DNA of 64,000 bases from contig NZ_CP095481.1 of NCBI RefSeq assembly GCF_023023025.1, positions 2,294,001 through 2,358,000 on the forward strand, written 5' to 3'. Below are positions 16,350 through 25,736 of this stretch, piece after piece. Numbering within the stretch: position 1 is the stretch's first letter; each line of letters starts with the position of its first letter. Origin of the DNA: Amycolatopsis sp. WQ 127309. GTDB lineage: Bacteria; Actinomycetota; Actinomycetes; Mycobacteriales; Pseudonocardiaceae. The notes under the pieces were generated by a model, which saw nothing but the letters and a program-made list of their open reading frames with translations, did not search any database and was not told the DNA's origin. The position numbers were made by a program, and so were the translations under genes.

Positions 16350-18091
16350 AGCGGCTCCCCACGGCGTCCCGGCGGGACGTCCGCCGCTGGGCGTTGCGGA
16401 CGGCGGCGGCCCACAAGCGCGAGGTCGCGCTGCTGCTCGGCGCGCTCGCCGCGTCCACGCTGATCGGGCTGGCCGGCCCGCAGCTGCTCGGTTCGCTGGT
16501 CGACGCCGTCGCGGCCGGGACCACGACCACGCACGTCGACGTGCTGGCGGGCGTGTTCGTCGTGATCCTGCTGCTGCAGGCGCTGTCGCGGAAGGTCGCG
16601 CGGATGCGCGGCGCGGTGTTCGCCGAGCTGGTGCTGGCCGAGACCCGCGAGGAGTTCGTCGGCACGGCGCTGCAGCTGCCGCTCGGCACCGTCGAGGCGG
16701 CCGGCACCGGCGACCTGCTCAGCCGGGCCACCACCGACCTCGGCCGGATCGACCACGCGGCGCGGTTCGCGGCGCCGGAGATCCTGGTCGCGGCGGTGAC
16801 CGTGGTGTTCACGGTGGCGGCGATGGTGCTGACGTCACCACTGCTGGCCCTGGGCCTGCTGGTCGCGGCACCGCTGCTGATCAGCGTCAACGTCTGGTAC
16901 CAGCGGCGGATCCCGGCGCTGATGCAGGCGATGCTGGACCGCTGGGCGGACCTCACGACCAGCGTCCACGAGACGGCCGAGGGCGCGCGGACGGTCGAGG
17001 CGCTCGGGCTGACCGAACGCCGGGTCACCGGCGCTCACGACGACCTGGACCGGAGCATCCTCGGCGAACGCCGGATGCGGGCGCTGCAGCTGCGCTGGCT
17101 GCCGTCGCTGGAGATCAGCTACGTGCTGCCGCTGGCCGTCATGCTGCTGCTCGGGCTGCTCGCGTACACGCGCGGCTGGGCCGGGCTCGGTGAGATCACC
17201 ACGATGCTGCTCTACATGCAGGCGATGGCGAACCCGCTCAACTCCGCGTTGTTCTGGCTGGAGGACCTGCAGGTCGCGGCGGCCGCGGCCCGCCGGATCC
17301 TCGGCATCCGCGAGGTCGCGGTCGAGGAGACCCCGAAGGTGACGCAGGTGCCGCGCGGGCGTGACATCGACGTGCACGACGTCCGGTTCGCCTACACCGC
17401 CGACCGCGAAGTGCTGCACGGCATCGACCTGCGCGTCCCGCGCGGCGAGCGGCTGGCGATCGTCGGCCCGTCCGGCGCGGGCAAGTCGACGCTCGGGCGG
17501 CTGCTGGCCGGCATCGCGGTGCCGTCCGCGGGCTCGGTGCGGATCGGCGGCCAGGACGTCTCGGCGCTGGCCGACGACGTGCTGCGCGGCGAGGTCCTGC
17601 TGCTGACCCAGGAGCACCACGTCTTCTCGGGGACGCTCCGGCAGAACCTGGCCCTGCCGGCCCGCCGCGCGGGCGGCGACTGGCCGGACGCCGAGCTGAC
17701 GGCGGCCCTGGAGTCGGCGGGCGCGTCCGGCTGGGTCGCGGGCCTGCCGGACGGCCTCGACACGAAGATCGGCTCGGGCGCGTACCCGGTGCCGGCGGCG
17801 GTCGCGCAGCAGCTGGCGCTGGCCCGGGTCGTGCTCGCGGACCCGCACACGCTGGTGCTCGACGAGGCGACGTCCCTGCTGGACACGGGCTCGGCGCGCG
17901 ACCTGGAGCGTTCGCTGAACAGCGTGCTGGCCGGACGCACGGTGATCGCGATCGCCCACCGCCTGCACACCGCGGCGGCGGCCGACCGCGTCGCGGTGGT
18001 CGAGGGCGGCCGCATCACGGAGCTGGGCCCGCACGCGTCACTGCTGGCGGCGGGCGGTTCGTACGCCCGCCTGGTGGCGGCGGCGAGCTGA
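16346..18091 (+). CDS. ABC exporter half-transporter lacking the signature motif (subunit 2)
   Basis: A 581-residue partner of the preceding gene, starting at a GTG that overlaps its TGA. Membrane domain about residues 25-305 (VALLLGALAASTLIGLAGPQ, ASTLIGLAGPQLLGSLVDAV). The nucleotide-binding domain has a perfect Walker A (GPSGAGKST, residues 374-382), Q-loop (LLLTQEHHVFSGTLRQNL), Walker B with catalytic Glu (LVLDEATS) and switch His (IAIAHRLH). The signature LSGGQ is replaced by VPAAV (482-486), although the following QQLALARVVLADP is conserved. Complementary losses in the pair leave one competent ATP site. The substrate is unknown. Confidence 0.91.
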   Translation: MKRLPTASRRDVRRWALRTAAAHKREVALLLGALAASTLIGLAGPQLLGSLVDAVAAGTTTTHVDVLAGVFVVILLLQALSRKVARMRGAVFAELVLAETREEFVGTALQLPLGTVEAAGTGDLLSRATTDLGRIDHAARFAAPEILVAAVTVVFTVAAMVLTSPLLALGLLVAAPLLISVNVWYQRRIPALMQAMLDRWADLTTSVHETAEGARTVEALGLTERRVTGAHDDLDRSILGERRMRALQLRWLPSLEISYVLPLAVMLLLGLLAYTRGWAGLGEITTMLLYMQAMANPLNSALFWLEDLQVAAAAARRILGIREVAVEETPKVTQVPRGRDIDVHDVRFAYTADREVLHGIDLRVPRGERLAIVGPSGAGKSTLGRLLAGIAVPSAGSVRIGGQDVSALADDVLRGEVLLLTQEHHVFSGTLRQNLALPARRAGGDWPDAELTAALESAGASGWVAGLPDGLDTKIGSGAYPVPAAVAQQLALARVVLADPHTLVLDEATSLLDTGSARDLERSLNSVLAGRTVIAIAHRLHTAAAADRVAVVEGGRITELGPHASLLAAGGSYARLVAAAS

Positions 18092-18157
18092 GTCCGGAAT
18101 GTCCGGACTCGCCGACGTGTTGCTCCCCGGTAGATGACCGGCTACCTGGGGAGTGAC

Positions 18158-18586
18158 ATGTCGTCTTTCGTCATGACGGCTGTGGAGCGCGAAGCGTTCC
18201 TGAGCGGGGTGCACGTCGGGGTGCTGGCGGTGGAGCGCGCCGGACGCGCACCGCTGGCGGTCCCGGTCTGGTACGACTACGCGCCGGGCGGCGAGCTGCT
18301 GATCTGGATGGAACGCGACACGGTCAAGGACCGCGCGATCCGCGCGGCGGGCCGGCTGAGCCTGGCCGCACAGGACGAGACACCGCCGTACAGGTACGTG
18401 ACGGTGGAGGGCCCGGTGATCGCGAACGACGAGCCCCCGACGCGCGACCAGGCGTTGCGGATAGCAGGCCGGTATTGGCCGGCGGAGCAGGCGAGGGAGT
18501 ACGTCGACTCGGCGCTGGGCCCGCAGTCGGTGCTCGTGCGGGTGCGGCCGGAGAAGTGGCTCTCGAACGACCAGAGCAAGACCTGA
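18158..18586 (+). CDS. Pyridoxamine 5'-phosphate oxidase-family flavin or F420 protein
   Basis: A 142-residue split-barrel protein. MTAVEREAFLSGVHVGVLAV, then APLAVPVWYDYAPGGELLIW, DRAIRAAGRLSLAAQDETPP and YRYVTVEGPV follow the order of the small PPOX-like enzymes common in actinomycetes, many of which bind F420 or FMN. I place the start at the ATG at 18158 because GGGGAG precedes it by five bases; an ATG at 18134 lacks a ribosome site. It lies 66 nt after the exporter operon on the same strand, so co-transcription is possible. Substrate unknown. Confidence 0.8.
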   Translation: MSSFVMTAVEREAFLSGVHVGVLAVERAGRAPLAVPVWYDYAPGGELLIWMERDTVKDRAIRAAGRLSLAAQDETPPYRYVTVEGPVIANDEPPTRDQALRIAGRYWPAEQAREYVDSALGPQSVLVRVRPEKWLSNDQSKT

Positions 18587-18680
18587 TCGGCACGCGTGAT
18601 CAGCGGGACGACACGCGTACCTGGATGAACGAGTCGCGCACCTGGGGAGTCGGGTCGCGTGCCGGGAGGGTCGGCGCGGT

Positions 18681-18709
18681 GGCCGGGGGAAGTGGAACCT
18701 CCCCCGGCC
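18681..18709. terminator. Stem-loop terminator between PPOX gene and purQ
   Basis: GGCCGGGGGA (18681-18690) and TCCCCCGGCC (18700-18709) form a perfect 10-bp stem with a 9-nt loop. It lies between convergent genes and just past the purQ stop. Confidence 0.8.
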
Positions 18710-18715
18710 GGTGCG

Positions 18716-19393
18716 TCAAGCCTTGATCAGCGCGTCCACCGCGCTGTAGAACATGCCGAGACCGTCGTCGGACGGGCCGGTGAGCGCGTCGATCGCGTGC
18801 TCCGGGTGCGGCATGAGCCCGACCACGCGGCCGTTCTCGCTGCGGATGCCCGCGATGTCGTTGCGGGAGCCGTTCGGGTTGCCGCCGACGTAGCGGAACA
18901 CGACCCGGTCCTCGGCCTCCAGCGCGTCCAAAGTGGACTGCTCGGCCACGTAGCAGCCGTCGATGTTCTTCATCGGGATAAGGATCTCGGCGCCCTGCTC
19001 GTAGCGCGAGGTCCACGCCGTCGAGGTGTTCTCGACGCGCAGCCACTGGTCGCGGCAGATGAAGTGCAGACCCTGGTTGCGGATCATCGCGCCCGGCAGC
19101 AGGCCGGCCTCGCAGAGGATCTGGAACCCGTTGCAGATGCCGAGCACCGGCATCCCGGCCCGCGCGGCCTCGATCACCGACGTCATCACCGGCGCGAACC
19201 GGGCGATGACGCCCGCGCGCAGGTAGTCGCCGTACGAGAAGCCACCCGGGACGACCACGGCGTCGACGCCGTGCAGGTCCTCGTCGGCGTGCCACAGGGG
19301 CACGGCCTCCGCGTCGGCGTAGCGGACCGCGCGGGCCGCGTCGCCGTCGTCGAGGGTGCCCGGGAAGGTGATGACGCCGATGCGGGCGCTCAC
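18716..19393 (-). CDS. purQ: Phosphoribosylformylglycinamidine synthase, glutaminase subunit
   Basis: A 225-residue class I glutamine amidotransferase that feeds ammonia to PurL. The nucleophile elbow [17 protein letters not shown] holds the catalytic Cys, and the His-Glu pair is in [11 protein letters not shown]. The start of the domain is [19 protein letters not shown], and [15 protein letters not shown] is a typical PurQ block. The GTG start at 19393 overlaps the purS TGA by four bases, so PurS and PurQ are translationally coupled. The products assemble with PurL, encoded 4 kb downstream in the same direction. Confidence 0.96.
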   Translation of the reverse strand: MSARIGVITFPGTLDDGDAARAVRYADAEAVPLWHADEDLHGVDAVVVPGGFSYGDYLRAGVIARFAPVMTSVIEAARAGMPVLGICNGFQILCEAGLLPGAMIRNQGLHFICRDQWLRVENTSTAWTSRYEQGAEILIPMKNIDGCYVAEQSTLDALEAEDRVVFRYVGGNPNGSRNDIAGIRSENGRVVGLMPHPEHAIDALTGPSDDGLGMFYSAVDALIKA

Positions 19394-19629
19394 GCGCCGA
19401 CCCGCGTGATGGTCCACTGCTCGATCACCGGGTTCGCGAGGAAACCTTCGGCGATCTTCTCGAGCGTCGCGTCGTCGACGGAGTCGTCGACCTCGATCTC
19501 GAAGTGCTTGCCCTGGCGGATCTCCTTGATCCCGGTGAAGCCGAGACGGCCGGCGGCGCCGAGCGCGGCCTGTCCCTGCGGGTCGAGGATTTCGGGCTTG
19601 GGCATGACGTCGACGACAACTCGGGCCAC
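19390..19629 (-). CDS. purS: Phosphoribosylformylglycinamidine synthase subunit PurS
   Basis: A 79-residue bridging subunit that links PurQ to Pur[41 protein letters not shown] and [12 protein letters not shown] match PurS along its whole length. I chose the GTG at 19629, which gives the normal family length; the frame is open for another 52 codons upstream, but that region carries the divergent promoter of the GMC gene. Its TGA overlaps the purQ GTG. Confidence 0.95.
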   Translation of the reverse strand: MARVVVDVMPKPEILDPQGQAALGAAGRLGFTGIKEIRQGKHFEIEVDDSVDDATLEKIAEGFLANPVIEQWTITRVGA

Positions 19630-19802
19630 GGCAGGCTGCTCCTTATTCACGCAGGTCGTGGGTACCCGGCGAGCATAGTTCACCCGGTTCACCGGACCCG
19701 CGCCCAGGTGGCGAGGGCCACCGGAAAACCTAGACTGGCCCACGGCGCGGCCCTGCGCCATGATGAGTCGTTGACATCGCGCCAACAGCGAGTGGAGGCA
19801 CC

Positions 19803-21383
19803 GTGGCCGTCCAGGACTCCTTTGACTACGTGATCGTCGGTGCGGGCAGCGCCGGGTGCGTGCTGGCGAACCGCCTCACCGAGGATCCGTCGGCGCAGGT
19901 CCTGCTGCTGGAGGCGGGCGGCGAGGACACCGCCGACGAGGTCCGCATTCCGGCCGCGTTCGCGTCGCTGTTCAAGACCCGGTGGGACTGGAACTACGAG
20001 ACCGTCGAGCAGAAGCACACCGGCAAGTCCGCGTACTGGCCGCGCGGGAAGATGCTCGGCGGCTGCTCGTCGATCAACGCCATGATCTACATCCGCGGCA
20101 ACCGCGCCGACTACGACGGCTGGCGCGATTCCCACGGCGCCGAAGGCTGGGGCTGGGACGACGTCCTCCCCTACTTCAAGCGCGCCGAGGGCAACCAGCG
20201 CCTCGGCGGCCCGCTGCACGGCACCGACGGCCCGCTGCACGTCGAGGACCGCCGGTTCACCCACGAGCTGTCGAGCGCGTGGGTCGACTCCGCCGTCGCG
20301 TGGGGCCTCAAGCGCACCGACGACTTCAACGGCGAGAGCCAGGAAGGCGCCGGCAACTACCAGGTGACCTGCAAGAAGGGCCGTCGCTGGTCCACTGCGG
20401 ACGCCTATCTGCGCCCGGCGCTCGACCGGCCGAACCTCACGGTGAAGACCGGCGCGCAGGCCACCCGGATCGTGTTCGAGGGTACCCGCGCGGTCGGCGT
20501 GTCCTATGTGGACAACGGCGTCGAGCGCACCGCGCGCGCGTCGGCCGAGGTGCTGCTCAGCGGCGGCGCGGTCAACTCACCGCAGCTGCTGATGGTCTCC
20601 GGTGTCGGCCCCGCCGAGCACCTGCGCGAGCACGGCATCGACGTCGTCACCGCGCTGCCCGGCGTCGGCGAGAACCTGCACGACCACCCGGCGTGCGGGA
20701 TCATCTGGTCCACCCGCGGCACCACCGACCTGGTGAACGCCGCCACGCCGGCCGGACTCGTGCGCTACCAGCTGACCAAGCGCGGGCCGCTGGCGTCGAA
20801 CATCGGCGAGGCGGGCGCGTTCTTCCCGACCGGCGACGGCCTGCCCGCGCCGGACATGCAGATCCACGTGGCGCCGACGTTGTTCTACGACAACGGGATG
20901 CGCGAACCGACCGTCCCCGGTTTCACGTCGGCGGCGACGCTGGTGGACGTCGCCAGCCGCGGCCGGCTGCGGCTGAAGTCGGCGAATCCGTTGTGGAAAC
21001 CGGAAATCGACCCGGCCTACTACGCGGAGCCGAAGGACATGGACGCGATGATCGCCGGACTGAAGGCGCTCGTCGAGATCGGGAAGTCGGGGCCGCTCAA
21101 GCGATTCCTCGACAAGCCGTTCCTGCCCGCGCGGCACGACCTGACCGACGCCGAGTTCGTGGAGCACATCCGCGAGAACACGCAGACGCTGTACCACCCG
21201 GTCGGCACGTGCGCGATGGGCACGGGCGAGCAGGCGGTGGTCGACCCGCAGCTGCGGGTGCGCGGGGTCGAGGGGCTGCGGGTGGTGGACGCGTCGGTGA
21301 TGCCGGTGGTGCCGCGCGGGAACACGAACGCGCCGACGATCATGGTGGCGGAGAAGGCGGCGGACCTCATCCGGGGGCGCTGA
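19803..21383 (+). CDS. GMC-family FAD oxidoreductase (choline dehydrogenase-like)
   Basis: A 526-residue flavoenzyme. FAD site FDYVIVGAGSAGCVLANRLT with LLLEAGGED at the end of the second strand. GMC signatures: WPRGKMLGGCSSINAMIYIR (residues 79-98) and LLSGGAVNSPQLLMVSGVGP. The C-terminal block has LYHPVGTCAMG, holding the catalytic His, and VPRGNTNAPTIMVAEKAADL, holding the Asn. GTG start with GGAGG seven bases before. It is cytosolic, with no signal peptide. It oxidises an alcohol, but the substrate cannot be read from sequence; no betaine aldehyde dehydrogenase is adjacent, so choline is not supported. Divergent from purS, with 173 nt between starts. Confidence 0.9.
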   Translation: MAVQDSFDYVIVGAGSAGCVLANRLTEDPSAQVLLLEAGGEDTADEVRIPAAFASLFKTRWDWNYETVEQKHTGKSAYWPRGKMLGGCSSINAMIYIRGNRADYDGWRDSHGAEGWGWDDVLPYFKRAEGNQRLGGPLHGTDGPLHVEDRRFTHELSSAWVDSAVAWGLKRTDDFNGESQEGAGNYQVTCKKGRRWSTADAYLRPALDRPNLTVKTGAQATRIVFEGTRAVGVSYVDNGVERTARASAEVLLSGGAVNSPQLLMVSGVGPAEHLREHGIDVVTALPGVGENLHDHPACGIIWSTRGTTDLVNAATPAGLVRYQLTKRGPLASNIGEAGAFFPTGDGLPAPDMQIHVAPTLFYDNGMREPTVPGFTSAATLVDVASRGRLRLKSANPLWKPEIDPAYYAEPKDMDAMIAGLKALVEIGKSGPLKRFLDKPFLPARHDLTDAEFVEHIRENTQTLYHPVGTCAMGTGEQAVVDPQLRVRGVEGLRVVDASVMPVVPRGNTNAPTIMVAEKAADLIRGR

Positions 21384-21563
21384 GGACGGAGTTGACCGGC
21401 AGCGGAGCGCCCTCGGCACAGACACCTCCGAGCCGCCACTTCGCGGCGTTTCAACACTTCGATCACATCTACACCAAGCCACCCCGGAGACCGTAACAAC
21501 AGCCTGTCGCACGCGACCCACTCTCCAGAGGTTCGACATCTGTCAACAGAGCTGGGTGGTAGC

Positions 21564-24116
21564 GTGTGGACGCGGGTAATTCACATATGCAGAACAGTTG
21601 CCGTCGCATTTCTGTTTACCACTGTCATTGCAAGCAGTTCCTGGTTTGTTCATCAAGTGAGCACCCAGCTTTCACCCAACAGGGAAAAGCCTGACATTGT
21701 CCACGAAGTACCGCCCTTGACGCTCTTGCCAGGCCCACATCCACCTCGCTCGGAGTCATGCAGATTCCTGATCGACGGAACATCGGAAAAGCTTACCGCA
21801 ACCGGAAATTGTGACGTCACCGTCGACCAAAAAGATCCAATACTCACAAGCATCAGATCAGGCAGCAGCGACGTCTACGCACTCATGTCCGCGGTTACTG
21901 CGGTCGACATACTACAAGACGGCCTTCCGACAGTAGATCTACTGCCCGGTTCACCCGTGGCTCAGATACACGTTAAGGGATCTCTTAGTTATTCCATCAG
22001 CACTACGAATCAGAGCTCGAACATAGTTGAGCTACCTCTCGAACTGAGCGAAGAGAAGGACACTAATCGCCTGTCAAATCGCGTAACAAAACGCAGTATC
22101 ACGATCGAAACAGTTGGATTGTCCATTGTCGGCTCTCAGGGTCCGGTGCCTACGAAGCAAGGACCGACTACAATCACATTTGACGGGAAGCCTTCCGTCG
22201 ACACATATGTATTAGCCAAGTCTGAAAAGGATTCCAATAACGCTTGGATGATTCCCGAGACCGACGAGTTCATTAATCACGGGTCATCTTTTGCCGCCGA
22301 GTACGCCGCGTTGGCCGTCATCTATTTTTTCCCGTATTTTATCGTACTGCGCTGGGTCGGCAAATCCCGTGACCCGGACAGCAGGGCTCTTCGAAACATG
22401 TCGACCGCCACCGTCGCGGGAATTTTCGCCCTAGGATCAATGATCGCGTTAGCGCAATCGCCGATCGCGAGCATCTTTGGCGTTTCCACACTGGAGTTCA
22501 GTGCAGTCGGCGCCAGCCTGGCCACATTCAGTGGCAGCCTGATCGTTGCGACCGCATGGCGAGCCGGATACGGCGGCGCCATTCTCTCAGCCCGACGCGG
22601 ATTGCTACTTTCGGGCACATTTTCCGTCATACTGCTCACGCTATTTTGGGTATTGAACACACGAATTTCCGCGACCGCCGGCGAACTCGAAGCCCTGGTC
22701 GCCGTGGTAGCGTCGTGCACGTTGACACAAGTTGCACTCGGACGTACAAAGAATTTATCCATTGGGTCATTGATAGGCTTCATATCTGCGATCGCATGCT
22801 TGATGGCATTTATTTTCAGAGGAACGGACGGCACACCTCTGGCATGGCTGGCAGACATTATCGCCGGACTTGGAATGATTCCGTTGTTTGCCATGGCACT
22901 ATCTGTCACCAATCTGTCCAGGCGCTGGCGCACCCTCTTGTCACTGATGCTGGCAGCACTGGCCTACGTCCCACTCGTCTACCTGACTTTCGAATCGGGC
23001 AACCAGAAATACTGGCCGTTGGGCTACGTTGACATTATCGGTCCATGGACAAGAAGCACCACGCAGACCATTGGCATGACCTGGCTGATGGTCGCCAACC
23101 TGACTCTTTGCTTCCTGGTTTTTTCACAGATGAAAAGATTGTCCGGACTCAACACCATCGACGCCCGAATGGTTCGTCTGCCACTGATCACCATTTCGAT
23201 CGTCTTCATTCCGACCACATTTCTGCCGGGCGTACCCAACGCACTGGCGTTCACCTTTCTGTTGATTGGCTTTCTTCTAGCCATCCCCGCTCGATCGGCG
23301 ACGATCGCGGACCGGTCGATGGACGCGCACCACATAGCTTTTCAAGCAGAAACGCGCCGACGCTTATCACAATCCGCCGCCGCGCGGTTTTACCATTCAG
23401 CACAAAGCGACCTGGCGACCGGGACCATGGATGCTGACAGTTTTTTGGCGAGATATGAAAACTTGACAAGCCTGGACCCCACTCGGTCAGGGTCGGCATC
23501 GAGCAAATATTCGAGTCCGCTGGGGTCCAACTGCGGCGAGCCCGCTTGGCAAAACCTGCTGTGCGCCTTGCGCTTGGCCTTGCCGATCTGCTTACCTTCC
23601 GTGATCTTCGAGGCTTGGGCCTACATCAGCGGCACCAGCTTCGACTACAAACCGGTAGTTGATGTTATCGGCGACCTGCGCCATATCTTGAGATGGTTTG
23701 CCTACGCGGCAATATACGGCTACGCGTATCCTTGGCTGCGAGGCAGCAACCCGATTCGAAAATCGATCGTCTTTTCGATTACCCTGGGAATACCTGAGGT
23801 GATTACCGCCCTGAGCACACCCACCCTGGAGCAGAACCTACTGGTGGCCGGCATCGTACGAGCCGGGCAGGTCATATTTTTCTGCATCTTTCTCGGCATG
23901 CTCTGGGAACGCGAGATCGCACGACGCGCCACGACGGCTTGGTCTCAAATTCGCGACTTCAAAAAACTTCGCTCGCTGGCGGCGCCGACAATTACCGTGT
24001 TAGTTGCGGCTGCTACCGCCGCCGCGACCGTGCTGGCCACTGCTGCCGTGACTCCCAAGTCCGCTGAACCTCCTGGTTCGACCGCCAGCCAGGACAAAGA
24101 CGGCAAAAAGCCATGA
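21564..24116 (+). CDS. Large polytopic membrane protein of unknown function, AT-rich, TTA-containing
   Basis: An 850-residue protein. A membrane anchor (about residues 9-30) precedes an extracytoplasmic domain (to about 240). Many membrane helices follow (AALAVIYFFPYFIVLRWVG through LLIGFLLAIP), then a soluble charged stretch near 590-680 (AETRRRLSQSAAARFYHSAQ), another membrane block, and a final helix with a charged tail. It may belong to the actinobacterial DUF6185 family; this is from general resemblance. Base composition is unlike its neighbours: 22201-22260 has 24 G+C in 60. At least five leucines use TTA (for instance in TYVLAKS, TKNLSIG, RRRLSQS, IALAQS, TVLVAA), so translation probably needs the rare bldA tRNA. 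Both points suggest acquisition by transfer. GTG start. Confidence 0.75.
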   Translation: MWTRVIHICRTVAVAFLFTTVIASSSWFVHQVSTQLSPNREKPDIVHEVPPLTLLPGPHPPRSESCRFLIDGTSEKLTATGNCDVTVDQKDPILTSIRSGSSDVYALMSAVTAVDILQDGLPTVDLLPGSPVAQIHVKGSLSYSISTTNQSSNIVELPLELSEEKDTNRLSNRVTKRSITIETVGLSIVGSQGPVPTKQGPTTITFDGKPSVDTYVLAKSEKDSNNAWMIPETDEFINHGSSFAAEYAALAVIYFFPYFIVLRWVGKSRDPDSRALRNMSTATVAGIFALGSMIALAQSPIASIFGVSTLEFSAVGASLATFSGSLIVATAWRAGYGGAILSARRGLLLSGTFSVILLTLFWVLNTRISATAGELEALVAVVASCTLTQVALGRTKNLSIGSLIGFISAIACLMAFIFRGTDGTPLAWLADIIAGLGMIPLFAMALSVTNLSRRWRTLLSLMLAALAYVPLVYLTFESGNQKYWPLGYVDIIGPWTRSTTQTIGMTWLMVANLTLCFLVFSQMKRLSGLNTIDARMVRLPLITISIVFIPTTFLPGVPNALAFTFLLIGFLLAIPARSATIADRSMDAHHIAFQAETRRRLSQSAAARFYHSAQSDLATGTMDADSFLARYENLTSLDPTRSGSASSKYSSPLGSNCGEPAWQNLLCALRLALPICLPSVIFEAWAYISGTSFDYKPVVDVIGDLRHILRWFAYAAIYGYAYPWLRGSNPIRKSIVFSITLGIPEVITALSTPTLEQNLLVAGIVRAGQVIFFCIFLGMLWEREIARRATTAWSQIRDFKKLRSLAAPTITVLVAAATAAATVLATAAVTPKSAEPPGSTASQDKDGKKP

Positions 24117-24128
24117 TGCGGCCCCCGG

Positions 24129-24151
24129 CCCCGGTATCCAGTTTACCGGGG
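24129..24151. terminator. Stem-loop terminator between membrane protein and aldehyde dehydrogenase genes
   Basis: CCCCGGTA (24129-24136) and TACCGGGG (24144-24151) form a perfect 8-bp stem with a 7-nt loop, 12 nt past the stop of the membrane protein gene. A larger alternative pairing (GCCCCCGG with CCGGGGGC) overlaps it. The genes converge, so it may serve both. Confidence 0.75.
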
Positions 24152-24205
24152 GCTACCGACAGTTCCGGGGCTGCGGACGGCAGTTGTCCACAACCCCGGA
24201 GCCGG

Positions 24206-25702
24206 TCAGCGCTTGCCGTGGAGGATGGTCACCAGCTTGGCGACCATGGCGTCCGTCGAAGGCTTGCGGGTGAACGACGTCAGCGTGAGCGGCGCCGTGA
24301 AGCGTTGGCGGGCGATGGCCTTGGTGCGGGCGAACTCGCGCAGGCCCTCCGGGCCGTGGATGCGGCCGAAGCCCGAGTCGCCCACGCCGCCGAACGGCAG
24401 GGATGCGATGCCCGCGAACGAGAGCGGGGCGTTGATCGACGTCATGCCCGTGCGCAGCTTTTCCGCCAGCTCGACGCCGCGGGACTTCGAAAACACCGTC
24501 GACCCCAGGCCGTACTTCGTGTTGTTCGCCTTCTCGATCGCTTCGTCCATGTTGCGGACCTTCGCGATGGTCACCGTCGGGCCGAACGTCTCCTCCGTGA
24601 CGGCTTCGGAGTCCTCGGGGACGTCGATCAGGACCGTCGGCTGCGCGTACCGGTCGCCGACCGAGTCCTCGCCACCGAGTACCGCCTTGCCGCCGCGGGC
24701 CACGGCGTCCTGGATGTGGCGCCTGATCACGCCGAGCTGCGACGGCATCGTCACCGGGCCGTACTGGGCGGCCTCGTCCGAGCCCGCGCGGACGTCCTTC
24801 GACTTCTCGACGACCTTCGCGACGAACTCGTCGTGCACCTTCTCGTGGACGTACACGCGCTCGACGCCGATGCAGGTCTGGCCGGAGTTGGAGAACGCGC
24901 CCCAGACCGTCGCGTCGGCCGCGGCGTCGAGGTCGGCGTCCGCGTCGACCAGCACCGGGTCCTTGCCGCCCGCCTCGATGACGACCGGGGTGAGCGTCTC
25001 GGCGGCCGCGGCCATGATCCGCTTGCCGGTGGCGGTCGAGCCGGTGAAGGCGATCTTGTCGACGCCCGCGCCGACCAGCGCCGCGCCCGTCTCGCCGAAG
25101 CCGGTGATCAGCTGCAGCACCGGCTGCTCCGGGACGATCTCGGCGAACGCGTCGACCAGCCACTTGCCGACGCCCGGGGTGTACTCGCTGGGCTTGAAGA
25201 CGACGGCGTTGCCCGCCGCGAGCGCGTAGGCGATCGAGCCGAGCGGCGTGAACACCGGGTAGTTCCACGGGCCGATCACGCCGACGACGCCGAGCGGCTG
25301 GTACTCGACGGTGGCCGCCTGGTTCGACATCAGCAGCCCGGCCGAGCGCTTCTGCTTGCCGAGGATCTTCTTCGCGTGCTTGCCGGCCCACGCGATGTGC
25401 TCGATGGCCAGGACGCTCTCGAGCTGCGCGTCGGCGATCGGCTTGCCGGTCTCGTCGCGCACCACCTGGCACAGCTGCGGCAGCCGCCGCGTCAGCACGC
25501 CCTTCCAGCCGCGAAGCCGCTCCGCGCGGCCGGCGAAGCCGAGATCAGCCCACCACTTCGCCGCGACGCGCGCTCGCACGACGGCGGCCTGCACGTCCTC
25601 GGCGCTGTGCACCGGGTAGGTCCCGACGACCTCGTCGGTCGCCGGGCTCAGCGAGTCGAAGGTCTCGCCGAGGGACGTCGGCTTAGGCTGGACGGCAGTC
25701 AT
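24206..25702 (-). CDS. NAD(P)-dependent aldehyde dehydrogenase, succinate-semialdehyde type
   Basis: A 498-residue ALDH-superfamily enzyme. Cofactor and active-site blocks: GVVGVIGPWNYPVFTPLGSI, AFTGSTATGKRIM, VIEAGGKDPVLVDADAD (general base Glu), FSNSGQTCIGVERVYVHEKV (catalytic Cys) and EETFGPTVTIAKV. The overall sequence is of the GabD2-like succinic semialdehyde dehydrogenase type found in actinobacteria; this substrate is an inference. I start at the ATG at 25702, which has GGGAG eight bases upstream, rather than an in-frame TTG five codons earlier. The MFS gene ends 35 nt upstream on the same strand, so the pair may be co-transcribed. Confidence 0.9.
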   Translation of the reverse strand: MTAVQPKPTSLGETFDSLSPATDEVVGTYPVHSAEDVQAAVVRARVAAKWWADLGFAGRAERLRGWKGVLTRRLPQLCQVVRDETGKPIADAQLESVLAIEHIAWAGKHAKKILGKQKRSAGLLMSNQAATVEYQPLGVVGVIGPWNYPVFTPLGSIAYALAAGNAVVFKPSEYTPGVGKWLVDAFAEIVPEQPVLQLITGFGETGAALVGAGVDKIAFTGSTATGKRIMAAAAETLTPVVIEAGGKDPVLVDADADLDAAADATVWGAFSNSGQTCIGVERVYVHEKVHDEFVAKVVEKSKDVRAGSDEAAQYGPVTMPSQLGVIRRHIQDAVARGGKAVLGGEDSVGDRYAQPTVLIDVPEDSEAVTEETFGPTVTIAKVRNMDEAIEKANNTKYGLGSTVFSKSRGVELAEKLRTGMTSINAPLSFAGIASLPFGGVGDSGFGRIHGPEGLREFARTKAIARQRFTAPLTLTSFTRKPSTDAMVAKLVTILHGKR

Positions 25703-25736
25703 CGGCGTCTCCCGCAAGGTCGAGGTTCAGCCCAGG

